A stretch of DNA of 64,000 bases, taken from the NCBI GenBank assembly GCA_021613535.1, contig CP075494.1, positions 14,446,001 to 14,510,000 of the forward strand, read 5' to 3'. The DNA is from Adineta vaga (taxonomy: Eukaryota > Rotifera). The notes under the pieces were generated by a model. That model ran no database searches, was not told the DNA's origin, and saw nothing but the letters and a program-made list of their open reading frames with translations. The stretch's first letter is position 1. Each line of letters begins with the position of its first letter. Both the position numbers and the translations under genes were made by a program. This document shows, piece after piece, positions 52,025 through 64,000 of this stretch.

Positions 52025-53527
52025 CTTCGGATATGTGTATGTATTGTTTGGTTATCGGAAAAGAACGTATTCCTTCGCAAATATCTCCTGATGCTTTTCT
52101 GAAGTGCAATTTCTCTAAACAAACCGAAAAGGAAAAAGAAAGAAAAATGGATATAGAAAGAGAGAAAGAAAGATAGGCGGCACTACGTTGTTTGTTTCCT
52201 ATAAATAATAATACGAGAAAATTCTCCTTATGTATATCTTCCTTCTAGTACCAAATCTATACGGCGAACAAGCAAATAACTAACTGTACAATTGTCGAGA
52301 AAAGAGGAGAGAAAAAAAAGAAAGAAGTAGATGTTGTCGGAAAAACAAGAGAAATGTTTCTGCGCACATCATGTTAGGACATATATACATAAACGGATAT
52401 CAACGAGTTGAATAAACCGCTACTACCATCATATAGTAATGTTATGTTAGTTGAAGAACAACTAGGGAACGTCTTTTTCTCGTCGATACGAACAACAAAG
52501 AAAAAGAAAATCGGATAGAGAAAGCGTAGGATATGCCTACATAGGACGATGAATGGTGATATATAGTCCGCCATTGATAACGATGACAAAAATAGATTCC
52601 TAGCAAGACATATCCTGGGATCTACTTAGATAAACAGATATTTCGGCTTTTTTTTCAATTAATATATTTAACTATAAAGAAAGTTTTTGTTTTCAGTCAT
52701 AAAACATCTTTTAAATATGATATGGACATGAGAAAAGATCGTTTTCTCCGAACACGAAGAATAATATCAACAAACATCGGAACAGATTTTATTTCTTCTT
52801 TTCCTTCCTTTTTTTTGTTTGTTTCTCAGATTTCCATTGTACATATACTACGATGTAACTTCAACACCTTAAACATAAGACTATCTTATTAACGCAATTA
52901 GAAAGTCACTTAAATACACATTTAATCACTATGGCGAGTTCTTTATTCTAACAATACAATAGAACAACAGCCTAATAAAGACCATCTCGTATTCGATAGA
53001 TATATCTAAGTATATGGAGAAAAAAAAGAAGAATTGTTATGTCGTGGCTGTTGTCTATGTTAGAATGATGAGAGTAGACTTGTGTTCGCTATCCTTTGAG
53101 TTCTGATAATCGTCGTCTTATGTGCCAATGCAGATGCATTCAACAAATTTCTGCTCTTTGCTTCTGATATTTGGTTGCAAAAGGATTGAGACGCATATTA
53201 ATATAACTAAAGCAAAAGAAAGACGGATAAATATAGAGAAATATATCCAACAAGAAAATATCTCTGTCAGAACGAAATCAAGCGTATTTAGAGAGAATCG
53301 ACCAATATAAAAAAACACATAGAATATCATCCAAAGATTTGGCCGAAACAGCTGGTTAAAGAAATATATTTTTCTCTTCGTTTCTGTTTCATTGTCTCAA
53401 CAGCGATCGTGTGACAAATCTAATTTCTTGTTTGTCCTTTTCCTTCTTCTTCTTCTTCTTCTTCTTGTTGCATTCATTTATTCATGTTCGATATTGTTAT
53501 TGTCTACGATTCTTATCACGGTTACTG
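52025..53527. promoter_or_regulatory. Shared upstream region of two divergent EF-hand genes
   Basis: About 1.5 kb between the troponin C start (minus) and the calmodulin-like start (plus). It should hold both 5' UTRs and promoters. Contents: purine-rich tracts, a TTC repeat near 53445-53466, and several ATATAT stretches. No coding sequence seen. Confidence 0.45.
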
Positions 53528-54332
53528 ATGACAATGCGTGCAAATTCTGTTTCAATCGAGCAAGACAATCGTATGTATTTTCTACAACAAAAACAACAAC
53601 AATAACAGATTCTTTTTTTGAACAAAAAAAAACAATTTTCGTTCTATCTTTGTTTTAGAATTGAAAGAAGCATTTGCTCTATTTGATCGTGTCGGTGGTG
53701 GTGTGATTCGGACAAAAGATCTCGAACATGTTATGAAATCAATTGGTTATCAAACGACACCAAATGAATTGAAGCAGATGATACAAGAAGTTGATATTGA
53801 TGGTCCGTCAAAAGAATAGTATTTATATGTCAGAATAATGATTTATCTTTTCATGTTTTTAGGTGATGGTCTCATCAATTTTAATGAATTCAAGTTAATG
53901 ATGAATCATGAAGGTGAAAATCGATTAGAAATATTCAATGATGAACTTGTTAATGAAGCATTTCGGATTTTTGATAAAGAAGGTAATGGATTTATTACAG
54001 AAAAAGGACTTCGGGCTGTCATGAATAATCTGGGTAATATAAAATTTAAATCATTTGAACATTATTTTTTGAGTTTTAATTGTGATTTTATAGGTGAACA
54101 ATTGACTGATGATGAACTTCATGATATGATTCGAGAAGCTGATTTAGATGGAAATCATCGAGTTGATTATGCAGAATTTTCTGCCTTAGTTCGTCGGCTT
54201 CTTCAAGTAGAAAATCTTTCAACAACTTTCACACCAATTACAAGTGCAGGAGCTTACGAAGGACGAGGTATAATTCCATTTATTGATGATGATCCCGAAG
54301 AAGATTCAATGATGAATAAGAATAACAAATAA
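53528..54332 (+). CDS. Calmodulin-like EF-hand protein with C-terminal extension
   Basis: Four exons (53528-53570, 53659-53802, 53863-54033, 54094-54332) give 198 residues. It has four EF-hands: loop 1 ([12 protein letters not shown]) degenerate, loop 2 ([12 protein letters not shown]) canonical, loop 3 ([12 protein letters not shown]) lacking the terminal Glu, and loop 4 ([12 protein letters not shown]) with His in place of the invariant Gly. So at most one or two sites should bind calcium well. About 40 extra residues follow the last EF-hand. The first exon is a short polar leader (start MTMRANS; a second ATG two codons on is also possible) that I infer from the splice donor GTATGT and the phase match to QLKEAF. 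Confidence 0.85.
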
Positions 54333-54652
54333 CAAACGACTTTTATACAATAATATGTCTGATGATGGAAAAACAAGCGCAAGGAGAAGCTCAGTATTTT
54401 TAGTTTTAGTTTTTTTCTTCTTCTATTAACAAGACAAAAACAAACCTATGCGCTTAAAATGATTATTTTTGATAAGAAAGATGTTTTGTTTTTCTTGTTT
54501 AACACCCACACGAACTTTGCTCAGATATGACATTGATTAATCGAATGGCTATATTTGTTTGTATCTAACTAATTATGTTTAATTTATTTGAAAAAAAAAG
54601 ATAGAACGAACGAATGAAAAAAAAATCATTTTATACATAACAGAATAAATAT
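54333..54652. other. Convergent intergenic region
   Basis: About 320 bp between the calmodulin-like gene and the dehydrogenase gene stop codons; it should contain both 3' UTRs. Nothing else seen. Confidence 0.4.
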
Positions 54653-56992
54653 TTAGAAAGGTAATCTTTTTAAAAGCACATCGGTATCAATATTCATTGG
54701 TAAATCACCAAAGATTGAACCTCGATTAGGTCCAAGACGTGATGCACAAAAAGCATCGCTAACACTTGGTGGTAGACGACGAACAAGTAGGGCACCTTGA
54801 AGACATAAAGCTAATTGTGTTGCTAATGTTCGAGCGTGACGTTCAAGCATATTAACTGAAAGATCTTTCGATAATAAATGTTTTTCAACATGTTCAACGG
54901 CGGCATCTAAATGTTTATTTGAACCTTTTGTTTCGTGAATAAATGATAAATAAGCTTGTAAAGATGCTGGCGATTTTTTCATTGAACGAAGTATATCTAA
55001 GCAAATAACATTACCACTACCTTCCCTAAAACACGAAAAATCATAACATAGAAACGAATAGAGATATAGAAATTTAAATCTTTTACCAAATACTATTTAA
55101 TGGTGCTTCACGATAGATACGTGGCATCATAGATTCTTCAACATAACCAGCTCCACCAAGACATTCTAATGCTTCATAAGTTGTTTCAGGTGTTCGTTTA
55201 CATATCCAAAATTTAGCCAATGCGGTAGCTATACGAGCTAATGCTACGATTTCACCAGTATTATTCGAATGAATATTATTGTAAGTTGCATCGAAAAGTG
55301 TGGCTAGATACATAACAAGTGCTGTGGCCGCTTCGGATTCAAGTAATAAATCAACTAATACTTGTTTCATCAACGGTTGATCAATCAATAACTGACCAAA
55401 TGCTTTACGATGACGTGCGTGCCAAGTTGCCTAAGATAAAACCAGATGCATCGACATGTTTATATGTGAAAACAACTTTTTTACTTGAACTAATGCTTGC
55501 CGCATTAATGCAGCACTTGATGTTGCACTGTCTAATCGTGTTCCATTAATCATTTCTAGGATAACTTTCACGCCATCGTGTTCTTTGCCCAATAACCACT
55601 ACGATAAATCTCATCGGTAAGAATTTGTTGAGATACAATTTGGAATCTACTTACACCTTGAGTATTATTGAATTCAATTTCACTTGATGCATTGGAACGA
55701 TTGCCAAGTTTATCTTTTAATCGTTGTATATAGAATGGATTGCGTTCACCATTAGGTAACCAACGTGGAACAAAAAAACAAGATGGAATGTTAGTAGATG
55801 ATGATTTAGGATTGTTATCATTATGAATTTGAGCAAGTACGAGAAAACCATCACTCATCGGTGCAGAACAGAACCATCTAATAAAACAAAAAGGACGATG
55901 ATAATATTCGATTGAAGTTTAGCGATATGACATTCTCGAAAAGTGATCAATTGATATAACTATAAAAGATCACTTTAGTTTTTACATACTTGTGACCAAC
56001 AAGAACATAACGTTTTTCTTCTGCATTATCACAATAAGCTTTCGTCGTATTTGCTCGTACATCACTACCGCCTTGTTTTTCTGTTAATGCCATACCTAAA
56101 TAAAAATATTCTCACAAATCAGAAAACATATTTCGATCGAGATGAATCTTACCGATAGTTAATCCAGTTTTAATATTCGCTGGTAAACATCGTGAATCGT
56201 ATTTTCGCGATAAAATTTTATCCAATGGAAAGCTATTCGTCAGTTTTTTACTTGTACAATGAAGATAACGATGAAGAACTGGATAACCAGAATAAGTCAT
56301 TGACAATGGACAACAAACACCTGCTTCTACTTGTGTCAAAATATATAATCCTGCCTTGAAATATACAATGAAATAATTTCACATTTACGTATATATTGCA
56401 TTCAAATATGTACCGTATGTTGTAAATGACCATGTGGATTGAAACTTGTTGTCGAGCCTGGTAATGATTCCCAAGCAACGGAATGAACCTAAAGAATAAA
56501 AAGGATATAGAATTTATTTCCAATCGTATGTGTTCAACTGACTCCATATCTCATTCCAACTTGCATTAGATCATGATAAACAGGATGAAAATGAACTTCG
56601 TCAATACGTTGTCCATAACGATCAAATTGACTTAATGTTGGTGGATATCGATTAGCTGTTTGACCTTGTTCAAGCCAATGAAATGTACCCAATTCAACTC
56701 CCATATCTTTGATTTGTCCTTTATTTTCTTTTGTAACAAATTCTCGTAATGTTAAATCAGTTTTATATAGATCATTATATTCAAGTGGTGGAACTTGATT
56801 TGTAACTTGATGAGTGAATTGATGAGTTACTGGTCGTCGTGGTGGAGTATTTGAACTAACTGATGACTCATTGTCATTCTTTTGATCTTGTTGCTCAGTT
56901 TTATTATCATTAGTTATAGAAACTCTTGCTTGAGTTACTACAGTTCGTTGTAATAACTGATGATTAAGAAATGAAAGACGAGGTCGTAACAT
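54653..56992 (-). CDS. AidB-like acyl-CoA dehydrogenase family protein
   Basis: FAD flavoprotein of the acyl-CoA dehydrogenase superfamily, AidB branch (bacterial alkylation-response protein; animals have relatives such as nematode ACDH-11). About eight exons give roughly 620-640 residues, longer than mitochondrial ACADs, as in AidB. The AidB-type opening HQVTNQVPPLEYNDLYKTDL follows a basic, mitochondrial-targeting-like leader (MLRPRLSFLNHQLLQRTV) and a low-complexity stretch. Core motifs: MALTEKQGGSDVRANTT, CSAPMSDGFLVLAQ, GLTIG, ECLGGAGYVEESMMPRIYRE, and SIWEGSGNVICLDILR. The C-terminal domain, rich in helices, is the AidB-specific tetramer/DNA-binding region in bacteria. Whether this one handles lipids or DNA cannot be told. 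Confidence 0.88.
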
Positions 56993-58474
56993 AAGTGCGT
57001 CGTTTCTGAAAACAAGTAAATTAAAGATTATATGAGAGATTTTATTCGAAAAACACTAGCTTATGATCAGCTTCATTTTACAATTTGTGAAATATTTAAA
57101 AGTAGAAGGCAACTAGTTCGATTAACCTGAAAGAGCGAAAGAAAAAGTTTCCTCTCTCGTGATAGGAAGGGAATGATAAACTAGACCGATATATTCTCTC
57201 TCTCTCTATCTCTCTCATTCTCCATATATCGTAATAGGGTGTCAAGTTATTTTCGTTTTGTACATTCATTTTAGAAAGATAAATATAAGGGAAAGTACAG
57301 TCACAAGTCACACCTATTCCTTTCAATTTCACTCGAACGATGCATACAGTTCTGATTAGTATTTCAGAAATATCCATCCATATTAGTACATAGTTCATTA
57401 ATAGATGTCATACAATGACGGACATAAGTTTTTTGAACACATCGAGATAAATTACTAATTCTTCTTCAATAATGAAATCAATTTTAGCAAAAGTTTTTGA
57501 CACGTATTTGGTTCTTTTTTTATTTCATATGTTCAAATGAATTCTTCTAAGAACAATTGAAAAACTATTGAATATTCTTTAAATAAAACATATTCAACCG
57601 ATAAGATTTAATCATCTGTCATTTTCCGAAAAAGAAACATTCATTTACGTATAGGTATTTTCTATTTTTTTTTCAAGTCTTAATTATCAATTATAGAAAA
57701 ACGAAAGGAGAATTTTCAGAAACAAAAAGTAAGAGGCCTGTTATGTAAATAAACGTTACAACAGATAACACAGATACAGTTAACATACGCGAAATGACAT
57801 TTATATTGTTGTTATCGTCGTCGTTTTCTTTCCGACTACTGTTCGTTTACCTCACTTGAATTACACAAATACACACGGTACAACAGAAGAACAATCCCGA
57901 TGTGAAAATTTAAAGGATGGATACAAAGCAAATAGTCATTCGATCATTTGGTCGTTTACATTGAAAAAGAAAAACAAATACAAGTTGAAAAAGCAAAAAA
58001 AAACAAACAACTAACATATATATATATATGTATATAACTGTTCTTTCTCGTTCTAAATGAACATACACGCACGGGTTATAGGAACTAAGAAATTTCTTTT
58101 GTTTTGTTTTTTTTTCTGAAAAATATGTAATCAACACAAAAGCTTATATGTATATCTATATATAGGTAAAAAGAAAATGAAAAGAGATCATAGATAGAAG
58201 AGACTGTTCATCAGATTCATCAACACGTGTACTCTAACGCAAGCGAAACGCAAGAAAAAGACTGTTCTGTGTTTGTTTCGGTTGACTAATAGAATAAAAG
58301 AGAAGAGCAACCAACCGGGAACACACAAGAGACAGTAAAAAATAGAAATAACCCGAATAAAAGACACGAAAAAAGAAAGGGTAATGAATAATTAAGGATG
58401 CAAAATAATTTAAAGAAAATACACACGACAAATGTAAAGAGAGACAATGGTATCTGAATAAACAAAAACAAAAC
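56993..58474. other. Intergenic DNA between two minus-strand genes
   Basis: About 1.5 kb: 5' leader and promoter of the dehydrogenase gene at the left; 3' UTR of BCL11 at the right, with long A/T tracts and TA runs near 58018-58034 and 58145-58164. A GA/CT microsatellite lies at about 57197-57217. No further gene seen. Confidence 0.4.
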
Positions 58475-61342
58475 TCAAGTTTGCTCGTTGGATACTTGTT
58501 CATTATCTTCCACAAGATCAATTTCGTCATCATCATCATCATCTTCTATACCTGCATCATTTTGTTCATCAAGGATTTCTGCATAGGATGAATAATCATC
58601 GGTCATTAAATCCTCATTATCATCGATAGAATAATCACTTTTCATATCATTGGTTGATTTTCGATTAGATACATTCGAATTCGTATGTTGTTGTTGCTGT
58701 TGTTGTTTGAAAACGGCTAGAATTTGTGGATTATGTTCACAACGACGCATATGTTTTTCTAATGTGCTTGCCACAGAAAATGGCATAGAACAATAACGAC
58801 AATGAAATGCTTCATTGCCACCACGACCATGAGTTTTCATATGACGTGTTAATTTTGATGATTGAGCACATGCATATGCACATAGTTCACATTTATATGG
58901 TTTTTCTCCTAAGAAAGAAATCAATGGAGATTGAAAGATTTCAAAGAAGGTTAAATATCTGAACCACTTACCTGTATGACTTCGACGATGTACAGTTAGA
59001 TTTGAACAATTTTTAAAGACTTTTCCACAAAATTCACATGTATCATTTCGCCGATCACGTTTCACAAATCGTTGTGAAGCAGGACTAGATACACGACCAT
59101 TATTCGAATTTGATTGATTTAGTGCTCGAGATTGATGTGAAGAATTTTCGTCAGGTGACAGTTGAGAATGATCCATCAGATTTTGATCACCGGTATTATT
59201 ATTTCCACTTGTTATTGATAGATTGAGTGCAGCTGTTGTACTTGGAGATGTACCTGATAATGATGGAGATGAACGTGTAGAAATTAAACCACCACCACCA
59301 CCACTATCAATAATTGAATCTAAACGAACAGATTATTCATATTTAGTGAAAATATTATTCTCATAGTTTACTTGACTGTGGCGATGATGAATTTTGTTGT
59401 AGTGTTAAATCAACATCTGTTGATGGTACCACCGATCGAAATGCTTGATGTAACCATTGAAAATTCTCATTAGTTGAAGTTTCACTTGTTATTGAATCTA
59501 ATTCTGATTTTTTCCTTGATATTGATTGATTATCATCCGCATTGGATGATTCATTTTTAATAGATATATTCAATTGTTGTTGCGTGACACCATTTGATAA
59601 ACGAGTTGGTTTACGCTGATGACGTTTTCGTTGCGATTGAGATAATGGTTGCTGTACGGATGTTTCAATAATATTTGATTTTGCTGTATTTTGATGTATC
59701 GATGTTCCTCGTTCATCTTCAGATGAAGATAAGTAAAGAGACCGCGTTGGAGAACCTGACGGATGACGAGAAGAATTCGCTGATGCTGGAACAGGTCGTT
59801 TACGTTCCAATTCATCATTATTACCAGAATCAGTTGGTCGTCGTCGTTTTTGATGTCGTGTATTGTGACTGATATCTATATGTCGAGAAAACGAAGTGAA
59901 AAGTTCAATTTCACAAGAAATATTTTACCTTCACGATTATGTACATTTTTGTCTGAATCAGTTGGAGTCTAGAATGACGAGGAGAAAAAAAAATAATGAA
60001 ACGAATAGTTAGTTCAATTGAAGAGAAAAATTTCTTACACGCATGGTTTTTGGTGTAACAAACTGTGGATCTGTTAACGATATTGTATCATTTTTAGTTT
60101 TATCTTTTCCACATGTTTGACATGAATGATGTTTTGCTACTTCAGTAAGCAATTTAGCAATCGAACTTGATTGATGAGCAACTTCTTGTAATAAACTTGG
60201 ATATGAAGAAGGTGGAATTGATGAAACTAATGTTGATAATGGTCCATTAACCTTCGAATGGATACCTGACGGATGAGAATTACCATCCTTTGCTGATCGA
60301 AACGATAATAATTGTTGTTGTTGCTGCTGCTGTTGTACTGATCGAGCAGCATTAGCTGCTGCAATCAATTGATTCGAAGCGAATGTTGTTGATGATGTGA
60401 GTGATCGATTTGACGATGTGACATCTTTTAATGCAGTTTCAAGTAGAGTAAGATCTATATTTGATAATGATGAACCAGTTGATAATGAACCATTAGCTAT
60501 TAACCCTGTTGAATGGGTATTAATTGAAGGATTTTCATTGAGACATGTACTATACATTTTTATACCATGTAAACGTTGATAATGTTGAATGAGATACCAT
60601 GCTATAAGCAAATAAAAAAAGAAAGATAAAAATTAGATGAATATTATGGTTCATTTTTTTACCTGTACTATATACATCACCACATTGACTGCATTCAAAA
60701 TTATAAGGTTCAGCTATAAGAAAATTAACGAGAAAAAAAAGAAATACATTATATTACAGAATGGTCGATAGATAAAGATATACCTGTATTATTTGATGTA
60801 TTGGCATTAGTATCAGCGAGTACCTTAGACAGATTTGATTGTTTTTGTGATGTCTGTTGTCGATGAATTCGGTGTATAGCATGTTCAGGTTCATTTCCAC
60901 ATAATTGAATTTTCTTTTCACTATCTTCTTCATCGCCATCACCTTCATCGTCATCTTCATCATTATCACCTTCTCGTTGTCGTTGTTGGGATACAAAATA
61001 GGGAATTTGACGTTTATTTTCTTTATTACCACACACAGCTTTATGTTCAATAAATTTAACAATATCCGATAATTGAAAATCTTGTTGACATGAGCCGCAT
61101 ACGAGCATATCGATGAATTTTATACGATTGTCGGTAATTTGTGAGGAACTGTTCGTATTAGTACTGTTCATTGAAAGCATCATTTCTGCTGTTGATAATG
61201 ATGATGATGATTTCATTGTCGAGCGTTTCGATGATCTATCATTTGTATTAGTGTCATTGCCACCATTGGTCTTCATCATTGATAATAATCGATTACTACT
61301 GCTGGTCATGGTCAGCAGTGGCTCAACAGTACCGTTGAGCAT
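58475..61342 (-). CDS. BCL11: BCL11 zinc-finger transcription factor
   Basis: C2H2 zinc-finger repressor; vertebrate BCL11A/B act in blood and nervous system development. About eight or nine coding exons. The N-terminal finger-like segment [20 protein letters not shown] matches the BCL11 CCHC/dimerisation finger, and [20 protein letters not shown] with IQHYQRLHG matches the second BCL11 finger. Near the C-terminus the three-finger cluster ([60 protein letters not shown]) is nearly identical to vertebrate fingers 4-6. Long Ser/Asn/Gln-rich disordered stretches (poly-Q encoded by CAA/CAG runs) separate these. An acidic stretch, DDDDDD, closes the protein. The canonical first exon carrying the NuRD-binding MSRRKQ motif was not found in the window. 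Confidence 0.93.
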
Positions 61343-64000
61343 TCACTCTACAAATAATCACTTAATGGATTACGTAAATATATTATCAATAATAATGGAA
61401 AGAATAGATATGTCAGATATTGCGAAATACGCATCTCTTCCATCTACACAGAATAATACAACGATTCAAGATTAGAAGAGAAAATGAGAGAGGGATCTCG
61501 TAACTTGTTTAGTTTTATCAAATACAAAAACAACTTTGTTTTACTCTAATAAAGTCTGTTGCATACTAGATGTAATTATATATTGTGTTACTTAGTGATA
61601 AAATGAATGGGAACAGACCGATAAAAAGGCTGAGAAGGACATAAGTTCAATGTATTGGATAATAGCTAGTGAATAAGTGTTCTGTCACACACACGCACAC
61701 CCCTATATACATATATATATATATAGATGCGCAAGCGCATGCACACATACAGTGCATGCATACACAGGAGAAATAGCCTTGTCCTTCGCATTGGATTAGA
61801 TGATGGTTGTGCGAAGAAAGAATGGAGAAGGAGGACAAGAACGAATGCTACACAGTCGTAGTCGCCATGACGTAAATTAGACATGCAATCATCTTTTACT
61901 CGCATTCTCTCTCTCTCTTGCGCGCGCGCTCTTTCCCGCCCGTCGTCGACATCGTCGTCTCTCGTCTCGGACTTTTGTGTCCGCCATATGGAAGAAAAAA
62001 AAGAAAAGGAAAAAAAGGAGGACGACGAGAACAGGAACAAGAAGAGGATGAAGAGTAGTAGACGAAGAGAGTGTGAGAAAGAAAGAAAATCGTTCGGGCG
62101 TTGGTATTCAACACAACATTGCCATCAACATCATTCGTTGCAATAGTTGCTTGTTGATGAAATGGGAGTCCGCAGGCATGCTACCCATCCGGCCTAAACC
62201 ATCTTTCATGCATTATTTTCTTCTTTTTTTTCTTCTCGTCGGTTCTTCGTATACTAAAGAATATAGGAAAACATTGGTATTTGAATGGGTCAGGCTATAT
62301 CTCACTTAGAAAATTAGCAAAATACGAACCGATCAAATGTCAACTCAATTAAAACACATCTATTATATCAATCGAAAGAAAACGAACAGATGATTTATAT
62401 GATTGCTGACGAGACATAGTATCTATGTTATCGGGTCAGATGTTGATGTGACTTAGCGAGACAGAAATTGTATATTACATACTTAAAACACATTTATTTG
62501 AATAATGCAATCGTAGTCGTTGTCGGCAATGAAATATATATGTATATATATAAATATTATATGTGTATATTTGATGGGTGAAGTGACCGTTAATGACGAC
62601 GTTCTTTCTTTTATACTCTCTTGTCCTCTACTCTCTTATTTTGTTATGTCCTTGCACACTGATTGTGTGCGTGTGTATGCATGTGCGCGGAAAGAGAGAG
62701 AGAGACAAAGACAGAGCGCGAGCCGAGAGCAGCGAACGGGCGAAGACGAAGTGAGGGGCAAGCAAGCGCGAGCGAGAAAGAGAGTAAAAAGGACAGGACA
62801 GCACAAGGATAGAAAGAACGAGAGAAAAAAAATGCATTACAATGAAACGGACGATTATTTGATGTTTTACCGTTGGTCGTTGTTCGAGTGTTAGTTGGTG
62901 ATGGTGACGACGTTCTCTTCTTCCTTTCTCGCATTACATTTGTTTCTCTCGCTCTCTTTCTCTTTCTTTTTTGCGTTGCATGCAACATCTGGTTTGTCCA
63001 GCCACATGATGTTGCCTGTTCTTCTTACTAGCACTCGATTTTTTTTCTGCTGTTCTTCTTTTTCTCTTATGAAAAGACCAACGACAGCGACACACAATGT
63101 AACAACAACCTATTTTCCTTCATCATCATCATCATCATCATTGTCGTCAGAGGATTTTCGAGAGCAGTATAACACGTCCATCTCTAACGTGCCATGTGTG
63201 CACTATTAAATATGTACTTTATATCTAGGACGTTCCTATACAAGTTTTTGATATTGTTTTCTGAAAGAATTTTTTTAATGATGCTGTCGCCAATGTCAAA
63301 ATGACCAGCAAAATCATAGCGAAAAAATTGCTTTTGCAATATTCAATTCAAGAGTACCATCGATGATTATTGGGAAAAGAAATGACGAAGAAAAACGCTT
63401 CAACGAACGGACATAATAATAATGATGATGAAAGAGAAATTACCTTCTCCTTCGATTTATTGTTTGATTGGCCTTGTTGCCCGATCTTGTTGGCCTTTTG
63501 TATATGCAACTCGTGCTCTTTTTCTTCTTATTCTCATTCTTTCCTTTTTGCTTCAACCATGCCGATGGTCGATAGTAATGGTGAAGTAATCCATGTAGAT
63601 TAAATCAACATGAGTCGAGCGAGCGAACGAAGGAACGCGTGAGTGAGAGAGAGAGGGAGAGGGAGAAAAAAAAGAAGACTCGACCAACACAAGCGAAGAA
63701 AGATAGAGAGAAAGAGAAATATCAAGACCGAGCAATGTAACTAAGCGCGTGTGCACGACGGGGGACACCTTCTATAGCCTTGCTTTGCATGTCTGTCTCG
63801 GTTTTCTCTTCTTTCTTTTTTTTTTCTTACTTTACCCAATGCCTTTCGGTCTTCGATGACGACGACAACATACACATAACACATCACAGTCGCCCAGTGT
63901 CTTGAACGCAATAAGAGTCTAAGCAGTGGCGGACGAGCGAAACTTTTTTTCTCTCGGTTTTTTCTTTTCATACTGATCTACTCGTCCGACGTTGACACAC
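61343..64000 (-). promoter_or_regulatory. Probable BCL11 upstream region
   Basis: No supported coding exon. Features: a CA/TA microsatellite and NRF1-like ATGCGCAAGCGCATGC at about 61685-61745; a GC-rich patch GCGCGCGCGCTCTTTCCCGC near 61920-61940 with CCGCCAT (YY1-like) near 61980; purine-rich GA tracts near 62690-62830 and 63640-63720; a CAT repeat near 63120-63141. Such clusters in AT-rich DNA suggest a long developmental promoter or 5' UTR exons. Part might belong to a gene beyond the right edge. Confidence 0.4.

Noticed and set aside
58234-58542. Minus-strand hydrophobic 102-codon frame after BCL11.
   Set aside because: It overlaps the end of the BCL11 frame and its 3' UTR; composition is T-rich low complexity.
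61666-63971. Many Arg/Lys/Ser-rich frames in the right-end region.
   Set aside because: They arise from GA/CT and CA microsatellites on both strands and lack any family signature.

Overview
The window looks like nuclear DNA of an invertebrate animal. It is AT-rich, genes are split by many short (about 45-100 bp) GT-AG introns, and it carries animal-specific genes: troponin C, BCL11, TMEM26, syntaxin-17 and tau-tubulin-kinase-like genes. Expanded-type families (F-box/LRR, TIR, Rab-like) and the compact gene layout fit a bdelloid rotifer or close relative. That placement is inference from content, not a sequence match.

Layout. 1-2835: regulatory/low-complexity DNA. 2836-11266: CAAX protease STE24, syntaxin-17, alpha-tubulin, and on the minus strand a tau-tubulin-kinase-like gene. 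11267-24720: about 13 kb almost without intact genes. It holds a GC-rich inverted-repeat element with 4-bp flanking duplications, a 2-kb terminal-inverted-repeat element containing 73-bp tandem repeats and a large palindrome, a 141-bp satellite array, an F-box fragment and a MITE. 24721-34922: accessory genes, namely a degenerate Rab-like protein, a HIT protein, a decayed Cys-rich gene, a small coiled-coil gene, an F-box/LRR gene, a mariner remnant and a TIR plus propeller-like gene. 35172-61342: a dense housekeeping block with RAB18, DDX31, a membrane protein, MFSD10 (with an LRR receptor-like gene nested in one intron on the opposite strand), TMEM26, a coiled-coil gene, troponin C head-to-head with a calmodulin-like gene, an AidB-like acyl-CoA dehydrogenase and BCL11. 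61343-64000: the probable BCL11 promoter/5' region.

The genes are not an operon. Neighbouring themes (alpha-tubulin beside a tubulin-kinase-like gene; two EF-hand genes sharing one upstream region) are noted but may be chance. All exon joins were made by eye from splice consensus, reading frame and family conservation; expressed sequence was not available.
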